Positions 37,095 to 45,754 of a stretch of 64,000 nt of DNA are shown one piece after another. The stretch is from Flavobacteriales bacterium (GTDB lineage: Bacteria; Bacteroidota; Bacteroidia; Flavobacteriales_F; PHOS-HE28), in NCBI GenBank assembly GCA_016717305.1, contig JADKFY010000016.1:74296-138295 (forward strand), in the 5' to 3' direction. The first letter of the stretch is position 1, and each line of letters starts with the position of its first letter. Under the pieces are notes generated by a model that worked only from the letters and a program-made list of their open reading frames with translations, did not search any database and was not told where the DNA came from. The translations under genes and the position numbers were made by a program.

Positions 37095-38681
37095 ATGAAG
37101 AATCCACTACTCCTCGTTACTGTCCTGTGCGCCATCCTAGGCTCATCATCCAACTTGGTCCAAGGTCAGGAGATCAAGCTAAAGGCCAAGATCAGCGAAG
37201 CAGCCTACAATGACGATGTGCTTTTACCAAAAGTGCAGTTGGTTACCACCGAGAACAGTTTGGTCGTGCTCTCCAGCAATGAAGGTGAAGGCAATGCCAC
37301 CGCGCTCCAGTACCGCCTGGAACTTTACGGCACGGACAAATTGGAATTGATGCGTACCATCGAACCCGTGCGCAAAGCGCCTGCCGGGGTCGCGGCCATT
37401 GAAACCGCACTGATGTTCGGTGGAAGATCGATCCTGATCGGTTCACAGCGTCGACCGGCAGAGAACCTGATCAAACTTTATTGGCAGCAATTCGATCCGC
37501 GCTTGGCAAGGAACAACGCTCCTTTTTTGGACCTCGTGTCCTTGGACCTTGCTCCGGCTTCCGCGGGCAGCGCACTAACCGGCGACGGGGCTGCGCCGCT
37601 CGGGTTCCAGGTCACGCCTTCACCAGATGGTTCCAAAATGCTGCTCGCGGCCGGTGATCTTCCACTGGCGAACGGACGAACATTGCACGTGTTCTTAGTT
37701 GTGGACAAGGACATGCAAGTGTTGTGGCAGCAGGTTGTTGTGAGCAATGGCGAGATGAAAAGTTCGCATCTGCACAGCGCTGTGGTGGACAACAAAGGCA
37801 CGTGTACCGCGTGGTTGGGCAACACGATGCTGCAAGAGCCGACGAAAGAAGGCGTGGGCAACGTGGCGACCAAGGTCTACAGAATGAGTTCTGAAGGGGT
37901 CGTTGAGGCGGACTTCAAAATGCGGGACAACTATTGGCCTGCCAGTGCCCGGCTGCTCGTGTTGGACAGCGGTGCAGTGGCCTGTGCCGGGGTGTTCGGC
38001 AGCAAAATGGAAAAGAAGGACTACACACCGGGAACCTTTCTTGCGCTGTTGGCAAAGGGCGAATACGAATTCAAGCAAATGGCCACCACGAAATTCCCTT
38101 CGCGGGGTCAAGCCGGCGAAAAGCCCTACGAGAACATGCGCACCGCGAATTTCCTGCTCGGTCCGAAAGGAAGCACCTTCTTGGTTTGCGAGGTCGGCGA
38201 TCTACAAGATGCAGTGGTCACGAGCACCTTTGGTCGGAACACGAACGTAACGGAACGGATACACGGCGATATCGTGGCGCAGTCCTTCTCGGCGGTTGGC
38301 GCCTCCAATTGGATGACGGTAATACCGCGGAACACCAAGTCCATTTCGCATTTGTTGGGTAAGACGCAAAGCCTCGTTTACGATGGCCGACTGAACATTT
38401 TCACCTTGGATGATGAAGCGACCATTGCCCAACGGTTGAAAGGCGAGCGGTCGGCTGTTGCCGTTGCCACGGAAGGCACACGCACCCTTCACCATGCGTT
38501 CGATACCAGAGGCGGCTACATCAGCAGATCCACGCTCTCGTCGGGTAAGGATGTCGATTTCATGATCGGTGATCAGCCATTGCAAGCTTCTCCCGACTCG
38601 TTCTACATAACAGCTCAACGAAAACTCGGCAAAGGGAAAGTGGTGCCGGTCAAGCTGGAGTTCTCGTTGGGGACGAAGTAG
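37095..38681 (+). CDS. Secreted protein of unknown function, 528 aa
   Basis: Start at ATG 37095 (MKNPLLLVTVLCAILGSSSN), a signal peptide ending VQGQ. The mature protein is beta-rich with recurring strand-turn units (GRSILIGSQRRP, DGSKMLLAAGDLPLANGRTL, DSGAVACAGVFGSKMEKKDY, YDGRLNIFTLDDEATIAQRL), suggesting a propeller. There is no lipobox, no clear T9SS domain and no recognised family. Its last 32 bases overlap the convergent waaA gene. Confidence 0.6.
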   Translation: MKNPLLLVTVLCAILGSSSNLVQGQEIKLKAKISEAAYNDDVLLPKVQLVTTENSLVVLSSNEGEGNATALQYRLELYGTDKLELMRTIEPVRKAPAGVAAIETALMFGGRSILIGSQRRPAENLIKLYWQQFDPRLARNNAPFLDLVSLDLAPASAGSALTGDGAAPLGFQVTPSPDGSKMLLAAGDLPLANGRTLHVFLVVDKDMQVLWQQVVVSNGEMKSSHLHSAVVDNKGTCTAWLGNTMLQEPTKEGVGNVATKVYRMSSEGVVEADFKMRDNYWPASARLLVLDSGAVACAGVFGSKMEKKDYTPGTFLALLAKGEYEFKQMATTKFPSRGQAGEKPYENMRTANFLLGPKGSTFLVCEVGDLQDAVVTSTFGRNTNVTERIHGDIVAQSFSAVGASNWMTVIPRNTKSISHLLGKTQSLVYDGRLNIFTLDDEATIAQRLKGERSAVAVATEGTRTLHHAFDTRGGYISRSTLSSGKDVDFMIGDQPLQASPDSFYITAQRKLGKGKVVPVKLEFSLGTK

Positions 38682-39978
38682 TTCCACGAAGCACGTCCTG
38701 GATGCCGGTCAACGCGCGTTGGGTGGCACCGGTCCTGGCCTGCACATACTCCGAAGCAGCCTTTGATGCTGTCTCTAGTGCCTTGGGGTCGTTCAGCAAG
38801 TGTTGAAGAACGGCGACCAACTCTTTGGCATTCTTCACCTCGAACCCGGCACCGACCTCGATCAATCCTTTGGCTTCGGCGAAACTTCCGTGGTGGGGTC
38901 CGAAGATCACCGGCTTTCCCCATGCCGCAGCTTCCAGCAAGCTGTGGATCCCGCTACCGAAGCCGCCACCCACGTACGTGATGTCTCCATACTTGTACAA
39001 GCGCGATAGTAAGCCCATGCGGTCAACCAGCAATGTGCGTGCATTCAGAGGATCATCATCAGGTGCATCGTTGGTCGATCGACCAGCTGGCCTTTGTCGT
39101 TCCAGTTCGCTTTCCAGTTCGCTCCAAACCGCCACCGGGATCGGATAGGATGTGGCGATCTTGGCCAAGGATCCGGTACTCAATTCATGGGGTGCAACGA
39201 TCACGCGTGCTTTGTTGGTCTGTTGTTCCAAGGCTTCCAGTAAAAGGGCATCATCGGCAGGCCATGTGCTGCCGGCCACGATCACCGGGCGGAACTCTGC
39301 TTTTCGGTAAGCTTCCGCAAGGGGCAAGACGGCATTGATGGCAGCAATTTCAGCGACCCGGTCGAAGCGCGTATCACCGCTTACGACGACGTTCTTGATC
39401 CCGATCCCGCGCAGCAATTCAAGCGAAGCTTGCTCCTGTACAAAGATCCGTTCAAAGGTCTGGAGCATGGCCTTGTGCGCACCCCCATACCACTGGAAGA
39501 AAGGTTGCGAAGGCCGAAAAATGGCGCTTAGGAGGAACGAAGGCACCTGCGCCTTTTCTAACGTCATCAAATGATCGTACCAGAATTCGTACCGGACGAA
39601 AATGGCCATGGATGGTCTTACCGAGCACAAGAACCGTTCGGCATTGGCAGCGCTATCCGGCGGGAGATACTCCACGTGGGTCGCCAACGGAGTGTTCTTT
39701 ACCGCTTCAAAACCACTTGGGCTGAAGAATGTGATGAGTATGGGTAGGTCGGGTTGCTTGGCCCGAATAGCTTCCAAAAATGGTCTGCCTTGTTCAAACT
39801 CACCAACGCTCGCGCAGTGCATCCAAAGACATCCGGTCAGCGCATTGGCTTTCTTATCCAACCGTTCCCAAAGTCCCTTACGACCATTGATCCATTGCCT
39901 CGCTTTGGGCAAAAACGGAGCCGCCACCCTCACTCCGAGGTGGTATAGCGCCGTTCCTATGTGGATGTGGAGGGGCAT
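38650..39978 (-). CDS. waaA: 3-deoxy-D-manno-octulosonate transferase (KdtA)
   Basis: A 442-residue glycosyltransferase from the ATG at 39978 (MPLHIHIGTALYHLGVRVAA). The N-terminal half has the family's WMHCASVGEFEQGRP and LITFFSPSGFE; the C-terminal half has VVSGDTRFDRV, VIVAGSTWPADDALLLEAL, VIVAPHEL and ITYVGGGFGSGIHSLLEAAA. It transfers Kdo from CMP-Kdo to lipid A precursors at the inner membrane. A ~20-residue insertion before LLVDRMGLLSRLYKYG (ERQRPAGRSTNDAPDDDPLN) is longer than I would expect. It is convergent with the 37095 gene. Confidence 0.92.
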   Translation of the reverse strand: MPLHIHIGTALYHLGVRVAAPFLPKARQWINGRKGLWERLDKKANALTGCLWMHCASVGEFEQGRPFLEAIRAKQPDLPILITFFSPSGFEAVKNTPLATHVEYLPPDSAANAERFLCSVRPSMAIFVRYEFWYDHLMTLEKAQVPSFLLSAIFRPSQPFFQWYGGAHKAMLQTFERIFVQEQASLELLRGIGIKNVVVSGDTRFDRVAEIAAINAVLPLAEAYRKAEFRPVIVAGSTWPADDALLLEALEQQTNKARVIVAPHELSTGSLAKIATSYPIPVAVWSELESELERQRPAGRSTNDAPDDDPLNARTLLVDRMGLLSRLYKYGDITYVGGGFGSGIHSLLEAAAWGKPVIFGPHHGSFAEAKGLIEVGAGFEVKNAKELVAVLQHLLNDPKALETASKAASEYVQARTGATQRALTGIQDVLRGTTSSPTRTPA

Positions 39979-39997
39979 CTTCTTTTGTCGATAGATC

Positions 39998-40044
39998 GCT
40001 TCCAACTACTTGCTGTTCGCTTCTAGCTATTGGCTATTCGTTCC
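39998..40044. repeat. Low-complexity word repeat upstream of waaA
   Basis: Degenerate copies of CTATTGG/GCTATTCG/GCTTCTAGC-like words, resembling other word repeats in the window (54594, 55998). No coding potential seen. Confidence 0.4.
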
Positions 40045-40135
40045 AAAGGGACAAATAGTAAGTAGCCAGCAACCAAAAGCAGATCAAGCTGCAAAATTGC
40101 CCCAAAAGAGGAGAAGGTTGTTGGTCGTCCAGCCC

Positions 40136-40890
40136 TCAATAGTAATGGAACCCGGTATCAACCTTCCTGTAGATCGGCAAGGACCACCCGGCACGTATCC
40201 CGCTCAAGAGGTCCACACGGTTCGGTCTGTTGAATTGTTCGGTATCGAAATTATAGGCGCGCAGCGCTTGGGTAAAACCGGCCATGAACTCCAGACCGAT
40301 GTTGAAATTGATCCGTCCCTTGTTGCCGAAATACTGATAGCCAACGTAGCCTATGGCAGCAGGCCCGGCAGCGAGGCGATCGTATCCATGCAGGTATTCG
40401 TCCTCCAATTGCGGTACCACGTTCTTCTGGCTTTGTATGCGCACCTTATGCCGCATGTAGCCACCACCCATTTGATCACCACTCCGGAATTCGGATTGGG
40501 CTTGCCCAATTGGAAGGTCTTTCCAACGTATGCAAAGGCGGTCCAACCGCGCTCATAAAGGAAAACATCCGCTTGCTTACCCTCTACATCCACGACTTGA
40601 CCTTGGCTGTTGATCACATTGCGCAGGATACCCGGCTCTTTAGTCTTCTTCCCGAAAATGAAACTCCCTTCCACGCCGAGCAGGAAGTTGCTCTTTGTTT
40701 TCCGGAAGGTCCCTAGGCCGATGTTGCTGTTCGTACCGAAGCGTTCGGCCAGATCACCACCTGGTAATTGTTGGGCATAGCTCGCATGAACGGCGAACAA
40801 CGCGATGGTGGTGTCGCGAATGGATTGTCCGCAAAGTGCGTGCGCTCCGCTAAGCAGCAGGGCAAGGGCAATTGATCGAAAAGCGGGCAT
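40136..40890 (-). CDS. Outer-membrane beta-barrel protein (frameshifted)
   Basis: About 252 codons. The start at 40890 is followed by a signal peptide (MPAFRSIALALLLSGAHALC, then GQ). Frame one carries HASYAQQLPGGDLAERFG, NFLLGVEGSFIFGKKTKEPG and YVGKTFQLGKPNPNSGVVIK; frame two resumes with GGGYMRHKVRIQSQKNVVPQ and ends GWSLPIYRKVDTGFHYY. One missing base at about 40470, turning AAATTGGG into AAATGGG, explains the break and restores IKLGGGYMRHK. It resembles porin-family barrels of Bacteroidota. Role unknown. A TACCTTTG element lies 6 bases before the start. Confidence 0.75.
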
Positions 40891-40896
40891 GGCCGG

Positions 40897-40904
40897 CAAA
40901 GGTA
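40897..40904 (-). promoter_or_regulatory. -7-type element (TACCTTTG) for the barrel gene
   Basis: A full TAnnTTTG match, 6 bases before the ATG at 40890; predicts a leaderless or near-leaderless mRNA. Confidence 0.5.
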
Positions 40905-40984
40905 ACGGGGTTGTTCGAGTTGAATTGTTGTGCAGGTCCAAGCATGTTTGAATGGCGGGCTTTACCAAGCCCCGTCACATCCAT

Positions 40985-40992
40985 TATCTTCG
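40985..40992 (+). promoter_or_regulatory. -7-type element (TATCTTCG) for the sugar cluster
   Basis: TAnnTTTG with one change, 34 bases before the aminotransferase ATG at 41027. Confidence 0.4.
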
Positions 40993-41026
40993 CGCACCGT
41001 TTTCGAACGGTCCCGGAAAAGTGCCT

Positions 41027-42157
41027 ATGAAACCCATCCAAATGGTCGACCTGATCGGCCAGTACCAGAAGATCAAGCCCGAGGTGGATGCTGCCATGCA
41101 GCAGGTGCTGAGCACGGCGGCCTTCATTAACGGGCCCGAGGTAAAGGAATTGGAGAAGGAGCTTTCCGCCTATTTGGGTGTGAAGCACACTGTGGCCTGC
41201 GCGAATGGGACCGATGCTTTGCAGATCGCCATGATGGCCTTGGGCTTGAAGCCGGGCGATGAGGTGATCACGGCATCGTTCACATTCGTTGCCACTGTGG
41301 AAGTGGTGGCCTTGTTGGGCATAACACCGGTATTTGCCGATGTCCTTCCGGGTACCTTCAACTTGGACCCTGCGGACATTGAGCGCAAGATCACGCCGAA
41401 GACCAAGGCGATCGTACCCGTGCATTTGTTCGGTCAGGTAGCGGATATGGACGCGATCATGGCGATCGCCGAAAAGCATGGATTATTCGTGATCGAGGAC
41501 AATGCACAGGCCATCGGTGCGGTTTATACGAGCAAGGACGGTACCAGGCGGAAGGCGGGTTCGATCGGACATGTCGCCAGTACGAGTTTCTTTCCTAGCA
41601 AGAATTTGGGCTGCTATGGTGATGGCGGCGCGATCTTCACGAACGACGACGTACTGGCCGGGAAACTGCGGAAGATTTGCAACCATGGAAGCGACGTCCG
41701 GTACTACCATGAAGTGGTAGGGGTCAACAGCCGATTGGATTCATTGCAGGCCGCGATCCTCCGGATCAAATTGAAGCACTTGGACCAATATGCCAAGGAG
41801 CGGAACAGGGCGGCGACGCATTACGATAATGCATTCGCAAGCCTGGAGCACATTGCCGTTCCTGAACGCAGCTCGAACAGTACGCATGTCTTCCATCAAT
41901 ATACCTTGAAAGTGACGGGTGGCCATCGCGACGGTCTCAAGAAGCACTTGGAGGACAAGGGCATACCGGCAATGATCTATTACCCTGTACCCTGTCACCT
42001 GCAAACTGCGTACAAGGCGTCCCGCTGTCCGGAAGGATCGCTGCCGAACACCGAACAACTCACCCATGAAGTGCTTTCTCTACCCATGAGCACCGAAATG
42101 GACAACGAACAATTGTCATACATCACCGAAGCAATATCAAGCTTCATTAACGCATAA
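41027..42157 (+). CDS. WbpE-like UDP-sugar 3-aminotransferase (DegT/DnrJ/EryC1/StrS)
   Basis: A 376-residue PLP enzyme from the ATG at 41027 (MKPIQMVDLIGQYQKIKPEV). Key regions: FINGPEVKELEKELSAYLGV, CANGTDALQIAMMALGLKPG, ASFTFVATVEVVALLG, FVIEDNAQAIGA and STSFFPSKNLGCYGDGGA, where the Lys forms the Schiff base. With WbpA, WbpB and WbpD homologues nearby it fits WbpE, which aminates UDP-3-keto-GlcNAc-uronate using glutamate. First gene of the cluster; a 62-base gap with a possible hairpin precedes ugd. Confidence 0.88.
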   Translation: MKPIQMVDLIGQYQKIKPEVDAAMQQVLSTAAFINGPEVKELEKELSAYLGVKHTVACANGTDALQIAMMALGLKPGDEVITASFTFVATVEVVALLGITPVFADVLPGTFNLDPADIERKITPKTKAIVPVHLFGQVADMDAIMAIAEKHGLFVIEDNAQAIGAVYTSKDGTRRKAGSIGHVASTSFFPSKNLGCYGDGGAIFTNDDVLAGKLRKICNHGSDVRYYHEVVGVNSRLDSLQAAILRIKLKHLDQYAKERNRAATHYDNAFASLEHIAVPERSSNSTHVFHQYTLKVTGGHRDGLKKHLEDKGIPAMIYYPVPCHLQTAYKASRCPEGSLPNTEQLTHEVLSLPMSTEMDNEQLSYITEAISSFINA

Positions 42158-42219
42158 CCATTAGATCCCCTGCGAGAGGATGAGCGCCACACCACGGCGT
42201 TGGATCTCGCGCCCCAAGA

Positions 42220-43554
42220 ATGAACATTGCAGTAGTAGGAACAGGATACGTCGGTCTGGTGACCGGAACATGCTTCGCCGAGACCGGTAACCACGTCATC
42301 TGCGTGGACATCGACGCGAACAAGGTACAAATGATGAAAGACGGCAAAGTGCCGATCTACGAACCGCATCTTGATGTTCTGTTCGAACGCAACATTCGCC
42401 AAGGACGTTTGAGCTTCACCACCGATCTGCCCAGCGCGATCAAAGATGCACAGATCATCTTCTTGGCCCTTCCAACACCTCCCGGTGAGGATGGAAGTGC
42501 CGATCTGAAGTATGTATTGGGTGTGGCTGATGATCTGGGCAAGATCATCACCGATTACAAGGTGATCGTGGACAAGAGTACGGTACCGGTCGGCACTTCC
42601 GAAAAGGTACACGCTGCACTTGCCAAGCACGCCAAGGAAGATCTCTTTGATGTGGTCAGTAATCCCGAATTCCTGCGTGAAGGCTTTGCGGTTGACGACT
42701 TCCTGAAGCCCGATCGTGTGGTGGTTGGTACCAGCAGCGCCCGTGCCCAAAAGGTGATGGAGGACCTGTACAAGCCCTTCGTGCGCCAGGGGAACCCGAT
42801 CATCTTCATGGATGAGCGCAGTGCAGAGTTGACGAAATATGCCGCCAACGCTTTCTTGGCAACCAAGATCACCTTCATGAACGAGATCGCCAACTTCTGC
42901 GAGAAGGTGGGTGCCGACGTTGACAAGGTTCGGATCGGCATGGGTACGGATACGCGCATCGGCAAACGCTTTCTCTTCCCTGGTATCGGATATGGTGGTA
43001 GCTGCTTCCCGAAGGACGTGCAGGCATTGGCCAAGAGCGGCGGCGATGCCGGTTACAATTTCGAGATCATCAAGAGTGTGATGGACGTGAACGAGCGCCA
43101 GAAGACCACCTTGACCGATAAGATCAAGAAGCACTACGGGGATTCCATCAAAGGCAAGCATTTCGCTATGTGGGGTCTGGCATTCAAGCCGGATACAGAT
43201 GACATTCGCGAGGCACCTGCGTTGTACATGATCGATGCTTTGGTGGCCGCTGGTGCGACCGTTACCGCATTCGATCCAGAGGCTATGCCGAACGTGGAAA
43301 AGCTGAAAGGTGACACCATGAAATTCGCCACCGATGAATACGCTGCATTGGAAGGCGCCGATGCCTTGATCGTGGCCACCGAATGGGCACTCTTCCGCAC
43401 ACCTGATTTCGCAAAGGTGAGCAAGGCCTTGAAGGAGAACATCGTATTCGACGGTCGCAATCTTTACGATCTGGATGAAATGAAGAGTCTGGGCTTCCAG
43501 TACGTCAGTGTTGGCCGTCAAGTAGTGAACGCTCCTGTAAAAGTGAAGGCATAA
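42220..43554 (+). CDS. ugd: UDP-glucose 6-dehydrogenase
   Basis: A 444-residue protein starting MNIAVVGTGYVGLVTGTCFA with the NAD-binding GxGYVG motif. LPTPPGEDGSADL, STVPVGTSEKV, NPEFLREGFAVDDFLKPDRV and the catalytic Cys in GIGYGGSCFPKDVQAL identify UDP-glucose dehydrogenase rather than the WbpA type. It oxidises UDP-glucose to UDP-glucuronate. Its stop overlaps the next start (TAATG), so it is coupled to the UDP-glucuronate decarboxylase, a logical substrate-product pair. Confidence 0.93.
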   Translation: MNIAVVGTGYVGLVTGTCFAETGNHVICVDIDANKVQMMKDGKVPIYEPHLDVLFERNIRQGRLSFTTDLPSAIKDAQIIFLALPTPPGEDGSADLKYVLGVADDLGKIITDYKVIVDKSTVPVGTSEKVHAALAKHAKEDLFDVVSNPEFLREGFAVDDFLKPDRVVVGTSSARAQKVMEDLYKPFVRQGNPIIFMDERSAELTKYAANAFLATKITFMNEIANFCEKVGADVDKVRIGMGTDTRIGKRFLFPGIGYGGSCFPKDVQALAKSGGDAGYNFEIIKSVMDVNERQKTTLTDKIKKHYGDSIKGKHFAMWGLAFKPDTDDIREAPALYMIDALVAAGATVTAFDPEAMPNVEKLKGDTMKFATDEYAALEGADALIVATEWALFRTPDFAKVSKALKENIVFDGRNLYDLDEMKSLGFQYVSVGRQVVNAPVKVKA

Positions 43555-44651
43555 TGGCGAAAAAGAGCATGGTGGCGGTGAAGTCCCGGAAAACTACGGG
43601 TAAGAAGGTCGCAGCAAAAGCGAAGCCCGCTCCACGCGGAAAAATGAAACTGGTGAAGCCGGTCCACAAGGATCGCGTGCTCATCACCGGTGCCGCAGGT
43701 TTTCTGGGTTCGCACCTGTGCGATCGGTTCTTGAAGGAGGGCTACCATGTGATCGGCATGGACAACCTGATCACCGGAAGCTTGAAGAACATCGAACACC
43801 TCTTCAAGCGCGAGGACTTCGAATTCTACCACCATGACGTGAGCAAATTCGTACACGTTCCAGGCGAATTGAAGTACATCCTGCACTTCGCAAGTCCGGC
43901 TTCCCCGATCGATTACGAGAAGATCCCCATCCAAACCCTAAAGGTGGGGTCTTTGGGCACGCACAATCTGCTTGGCCTGGCCCGGGTGAAAAAGGCGCGG
44001 ATCCTTGTGGCAAGCACAAGTGAGGTCTACGGCGACCCTCAAGTGCATCCGCAAACGGAAAGTTACTGGGGCCATGTGAATCCCGTAGGAAAGCGGAGCA
44101 TGTACGACGAGGCGAAACGCTTTCAAGAGGCCATCACCATGGCCTACCACCATTACCATGGCTTGGAGACGCGCATGATCCGGATCTTCAACACCTACGG
44201 ACCGCGCATGCGATTGAATGATGGTCGTGTGGTGCCCGCCTTCATGGGCCAAGCACTGCGTGGCGAAGACCTGACCATCTTCGGCAAAGGCGCACAAACG
44301 CGGAGTTTCTGCTACGTGGACGACCTCGTTGAAGGCATTTACCGGTTGCTTTTGAGTGATTATGCTGGACCCGTGAACATTGGGAATCCCAAGGAGATCA
44401 CCATCAAGCAGTTCGCGGAGGAGATCCTAAAGTTGACAGGCACCAAGCAAAAGCTCATCTACAAGCCCTTGCCGAGTGATGATCCCTTGCAGCGCCAACC
44501 AGACATCACCTTGGCCAAAAAGTTGCTCGGATGGCAGCCTAAAGTGGATCGTGCGGAGGGCATGAAGCGCACGTTCGCGTACTTCAGATCCTTGTCAAAA
44601 GCGGAGCTCAACGAGAAGGAGCACTTCAGTTTCGAGAAGTACTCGAAGTAA
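43554..44651 (+). CDS. UDP-glucuronate decarboxylase (UDP-xylose synthase)
   Basis: A 365-residue extended SDR enzyme. A ~40-residue Lys/Ala-rich N-terminal extension (MAKKSMVAVKSRKTTGKKVA) precedes the usual start VLITGAAGFLGSHLCDRFL. Further: HFASPASPIDY, STSEVYGDPQVHPQ, the active-site YDEAK and RIFNTYGPRM, with YVDDLVEGIYRL, all characteristic of UXS. It converts UDP-glucuronate to UDP-xylose, directly downstream of ugd with a 1-base overlap. The basic extension is unusual; it might be a mis-set start, but the overlap with ugd supports it. Confidence 0.9.
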   Translation: MAKKSMVAVKSRKTTGKKVAAKAKPAPRGKMKLVKPVHKDRVLITGAAGFLGSHLCDRFLKEGYHVIGMDNLITGSLKNIEHLFKREDFEFYHHDVSKFVHVPGELKYILHFASPASPIDYEKIPIQTLKVGSLGTHNLLGLARVKKARILVASTSEVYGDPQVHPQTESYWGHVNPVGKRSMYDEAKRFQEAITMAYHHYHGLETRMIRIFNTYGPRMRLNDGRVVPAFMGQALRGEDLTIFGKGAQTRSFCYVDDLVEGIYRLLLSDYAGPVNIGNPKEITIKQFAEEILKLTGTKQKLIYKPLPSDDPLQRQPDITLAKKLLGWQPKVDRAEGMKRTFAYFRSLSKAELNEKEHFSFEKYSK

Positions 44652-44716
44652 GATGCTTGGTTCGATGAGCTCTCTCACTTCGGGGAGTGATCTCATGGAA
44701 GCTTGAGTAGGCTCGG

Positions 44717-44724
44717 TACTTTCG
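44717..44724 (+). promoter_or_regulatory. -7-type element (TACTTTCG) for the 44734 gene
   Basis: TAnnTTTG with one change, 9 bases before the ATG; suggests a separate promoter inside the cluster. Confidence 0.4.
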
Positions 44725-44733
44725 CGCTTTCCT

Positions 44734-45663
44734 ATGAAGACCAAGAGCACTGCGAAGTCTAAAGAACCCGCACAAGAAGAGCGGGAACTGGTCCCCATCC
44801 GCGTAGCCGGAGTTCCGGAACACTTCAACCTGCCTTGGATGCTGGCATTGGAGCGGCGTTCGTTCGTACGGTCCGGTCTGGACGTGCAATGGCGAACCGT
44901 CCCCGAAGGCACAGGGGCTATGTGCAACTTGCTGGATGAAGGCGCCGTGGATGTCGCGATCTTGGTCACGGAGGGGGCTGTCCGCTACCTCTTGAATGGT
45001 GGCAACGCAAAGATCATTTCACCCTACGTGGATACGCCGCTTACATGGGGTGTACACGTTGGTGCGGGTACCGAAGTGCGAACGCCGAAGGATCTGGATC
45101 GAGTGCGTTACGCCATCAGTCGTCCCAATTCCGGAAGCCATTTGGCGGCCTTGGCGTATGCGCACGAGCACGGTTGGGCCATCGCTGAGAGCGACCTTTT
45201 GACTGTGAACGACCTGAAAGGTGCCGAGGAGCGCCTGCAGCAGCCGGACACGGTCGCCTTCCTTTGGGAGAAGTACACAACTAAACCGCTCGTGGACAAA
45301 GGAATATTTAGGCTGGTCGATGAGTTCCGTTCCAACTGGCCGGCATTCATGGTGGTCGCAACGACCAAGTTCATTGAAGAACATAGGCCCGATCTGGAGC
45401 GCATGCTGAAAGTGATACGTGACCAAGCAGCGGGGTTGATGTCCAAACGCACGGCCCCGGAAATGGTGGCACATCGATATGGCTTGAGCGTTGAAGATGC
45501 CAAGGCATGGTTCACGGATGTCCGCTGGAACACAGGTGCGCAGGTGGTTCCAACCGACTTGGAACAAGTGGCGAGGCAACTGCAATTGGCCGGTCTGCCA
45601 GGTTCTCCGGAGGGGCTTTTGGAGCGCCTCGTAAAGGGTGTATCCGCACGTGCCAAGGGTTGA
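44734..45663 (+). CDS. Cytoplasmic periplasmic-binding-fold protein (Ca3427-like)
   Basis: A 309-residue protein with no signal peptide. After a ~22-residue charged start, it has a type 2 periplasmic-binding fold: IRVAGVPEHFNLPWMLALER, VPEGTGAMCNLLDEGAVDVA, ILVTEGAVRYLL, DTPLTWGVHVGAGTEVRTPK and SRPNSGSHLAALAYAHEHGW. PEHFNLPW and GTGAMC recall the PBP2_Ca3427-like family known from a yeast protein, related to NMT1/THI5 substrate-binding proteins. No ABC permease or ATPase lies nearby. It may bind a small ligand as a sensor, or be an enzyme of the THI5 type. Its position inside the sugar cluster is unexplained. Confidence 0.65.
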   Translation: MKTKSTAKSKEPAQEERELVPIRVAGVPEHFNLPWMLALERRSFVRSGLDVQWRTVPEGTGAMCNLLDEGAVDVAILVTEGAVRYLLNGGNAKIISPYVDTPLTWGVHVGAGTEVRTPKDLDRVRYAISRPNSGSHLAALAYAHEHGWAIAESDLLTVNDLKGAEERLQQPDTVAFLWEKYTTKPLVDKGIFRLVDEFRSNWPAFMVVATTKFIEEHRPDLERMLKVIRDQAAGLMSKRTAPEMVAHRYGLSVEDAKAWFTDVRWNTGAQVVPTDLEQVARQLQLAGLPGSPEGLLERLVKGVSARAKG

Positions 45664-45695
45664 GCCCGCAGCTTTCCGATCCCATCCACCTTTGG

Positions 45696-45703
45696 TACCT
45701 TCG
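45696..45703 (+). promoter_or_regulatory. -7-type element (TACCTTCG) for the wbpD-like gene
   Basis: TAnnTTTG with one change, 9 bases before the ATG of a 13-codon upstream reading frame (45713) and 47 before the acetyltransferase ATG. Confidence 0.45.
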
Positions 45704-45712
45704 CGCCCCAAC

Positions 45713-45754
45713 ATGGCGCCGTTCGCAGGCATCCATGATCAGTTTCTTAGATGA
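45713..45754 (+). CDS. Putative 13-codon leader peptide before the acetyltransferase
   Basis: Reads MAPFAGIHDQFLR and stops at a TGA that overlaps the acetyltransferase ATG as ATGA. It begins 9 bases after a promoter-like element. The peptide has no attenuator-like runs of one amino acid. It could couple translation into the wbpD-like gene on a short-leader mRNA, or be chance; the length alone is not significant. Confidence 0.3.
   Translation: MAPFAGIHDQFLR

Noticed and set aside
42170..42209. Possible structured RNA between the WbpE-like gene and ugd
   Set aside because: GCGAGA faces TCTCGC with some inner pairing, but the stem is interrupted and short; not enough to call a riboswitch.
41995..43521. 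A 508-codon minus-strand frame opposite ugd
   Set aside because: It is the His/Val-rich shadow of an intact ugd gene with full motifs.
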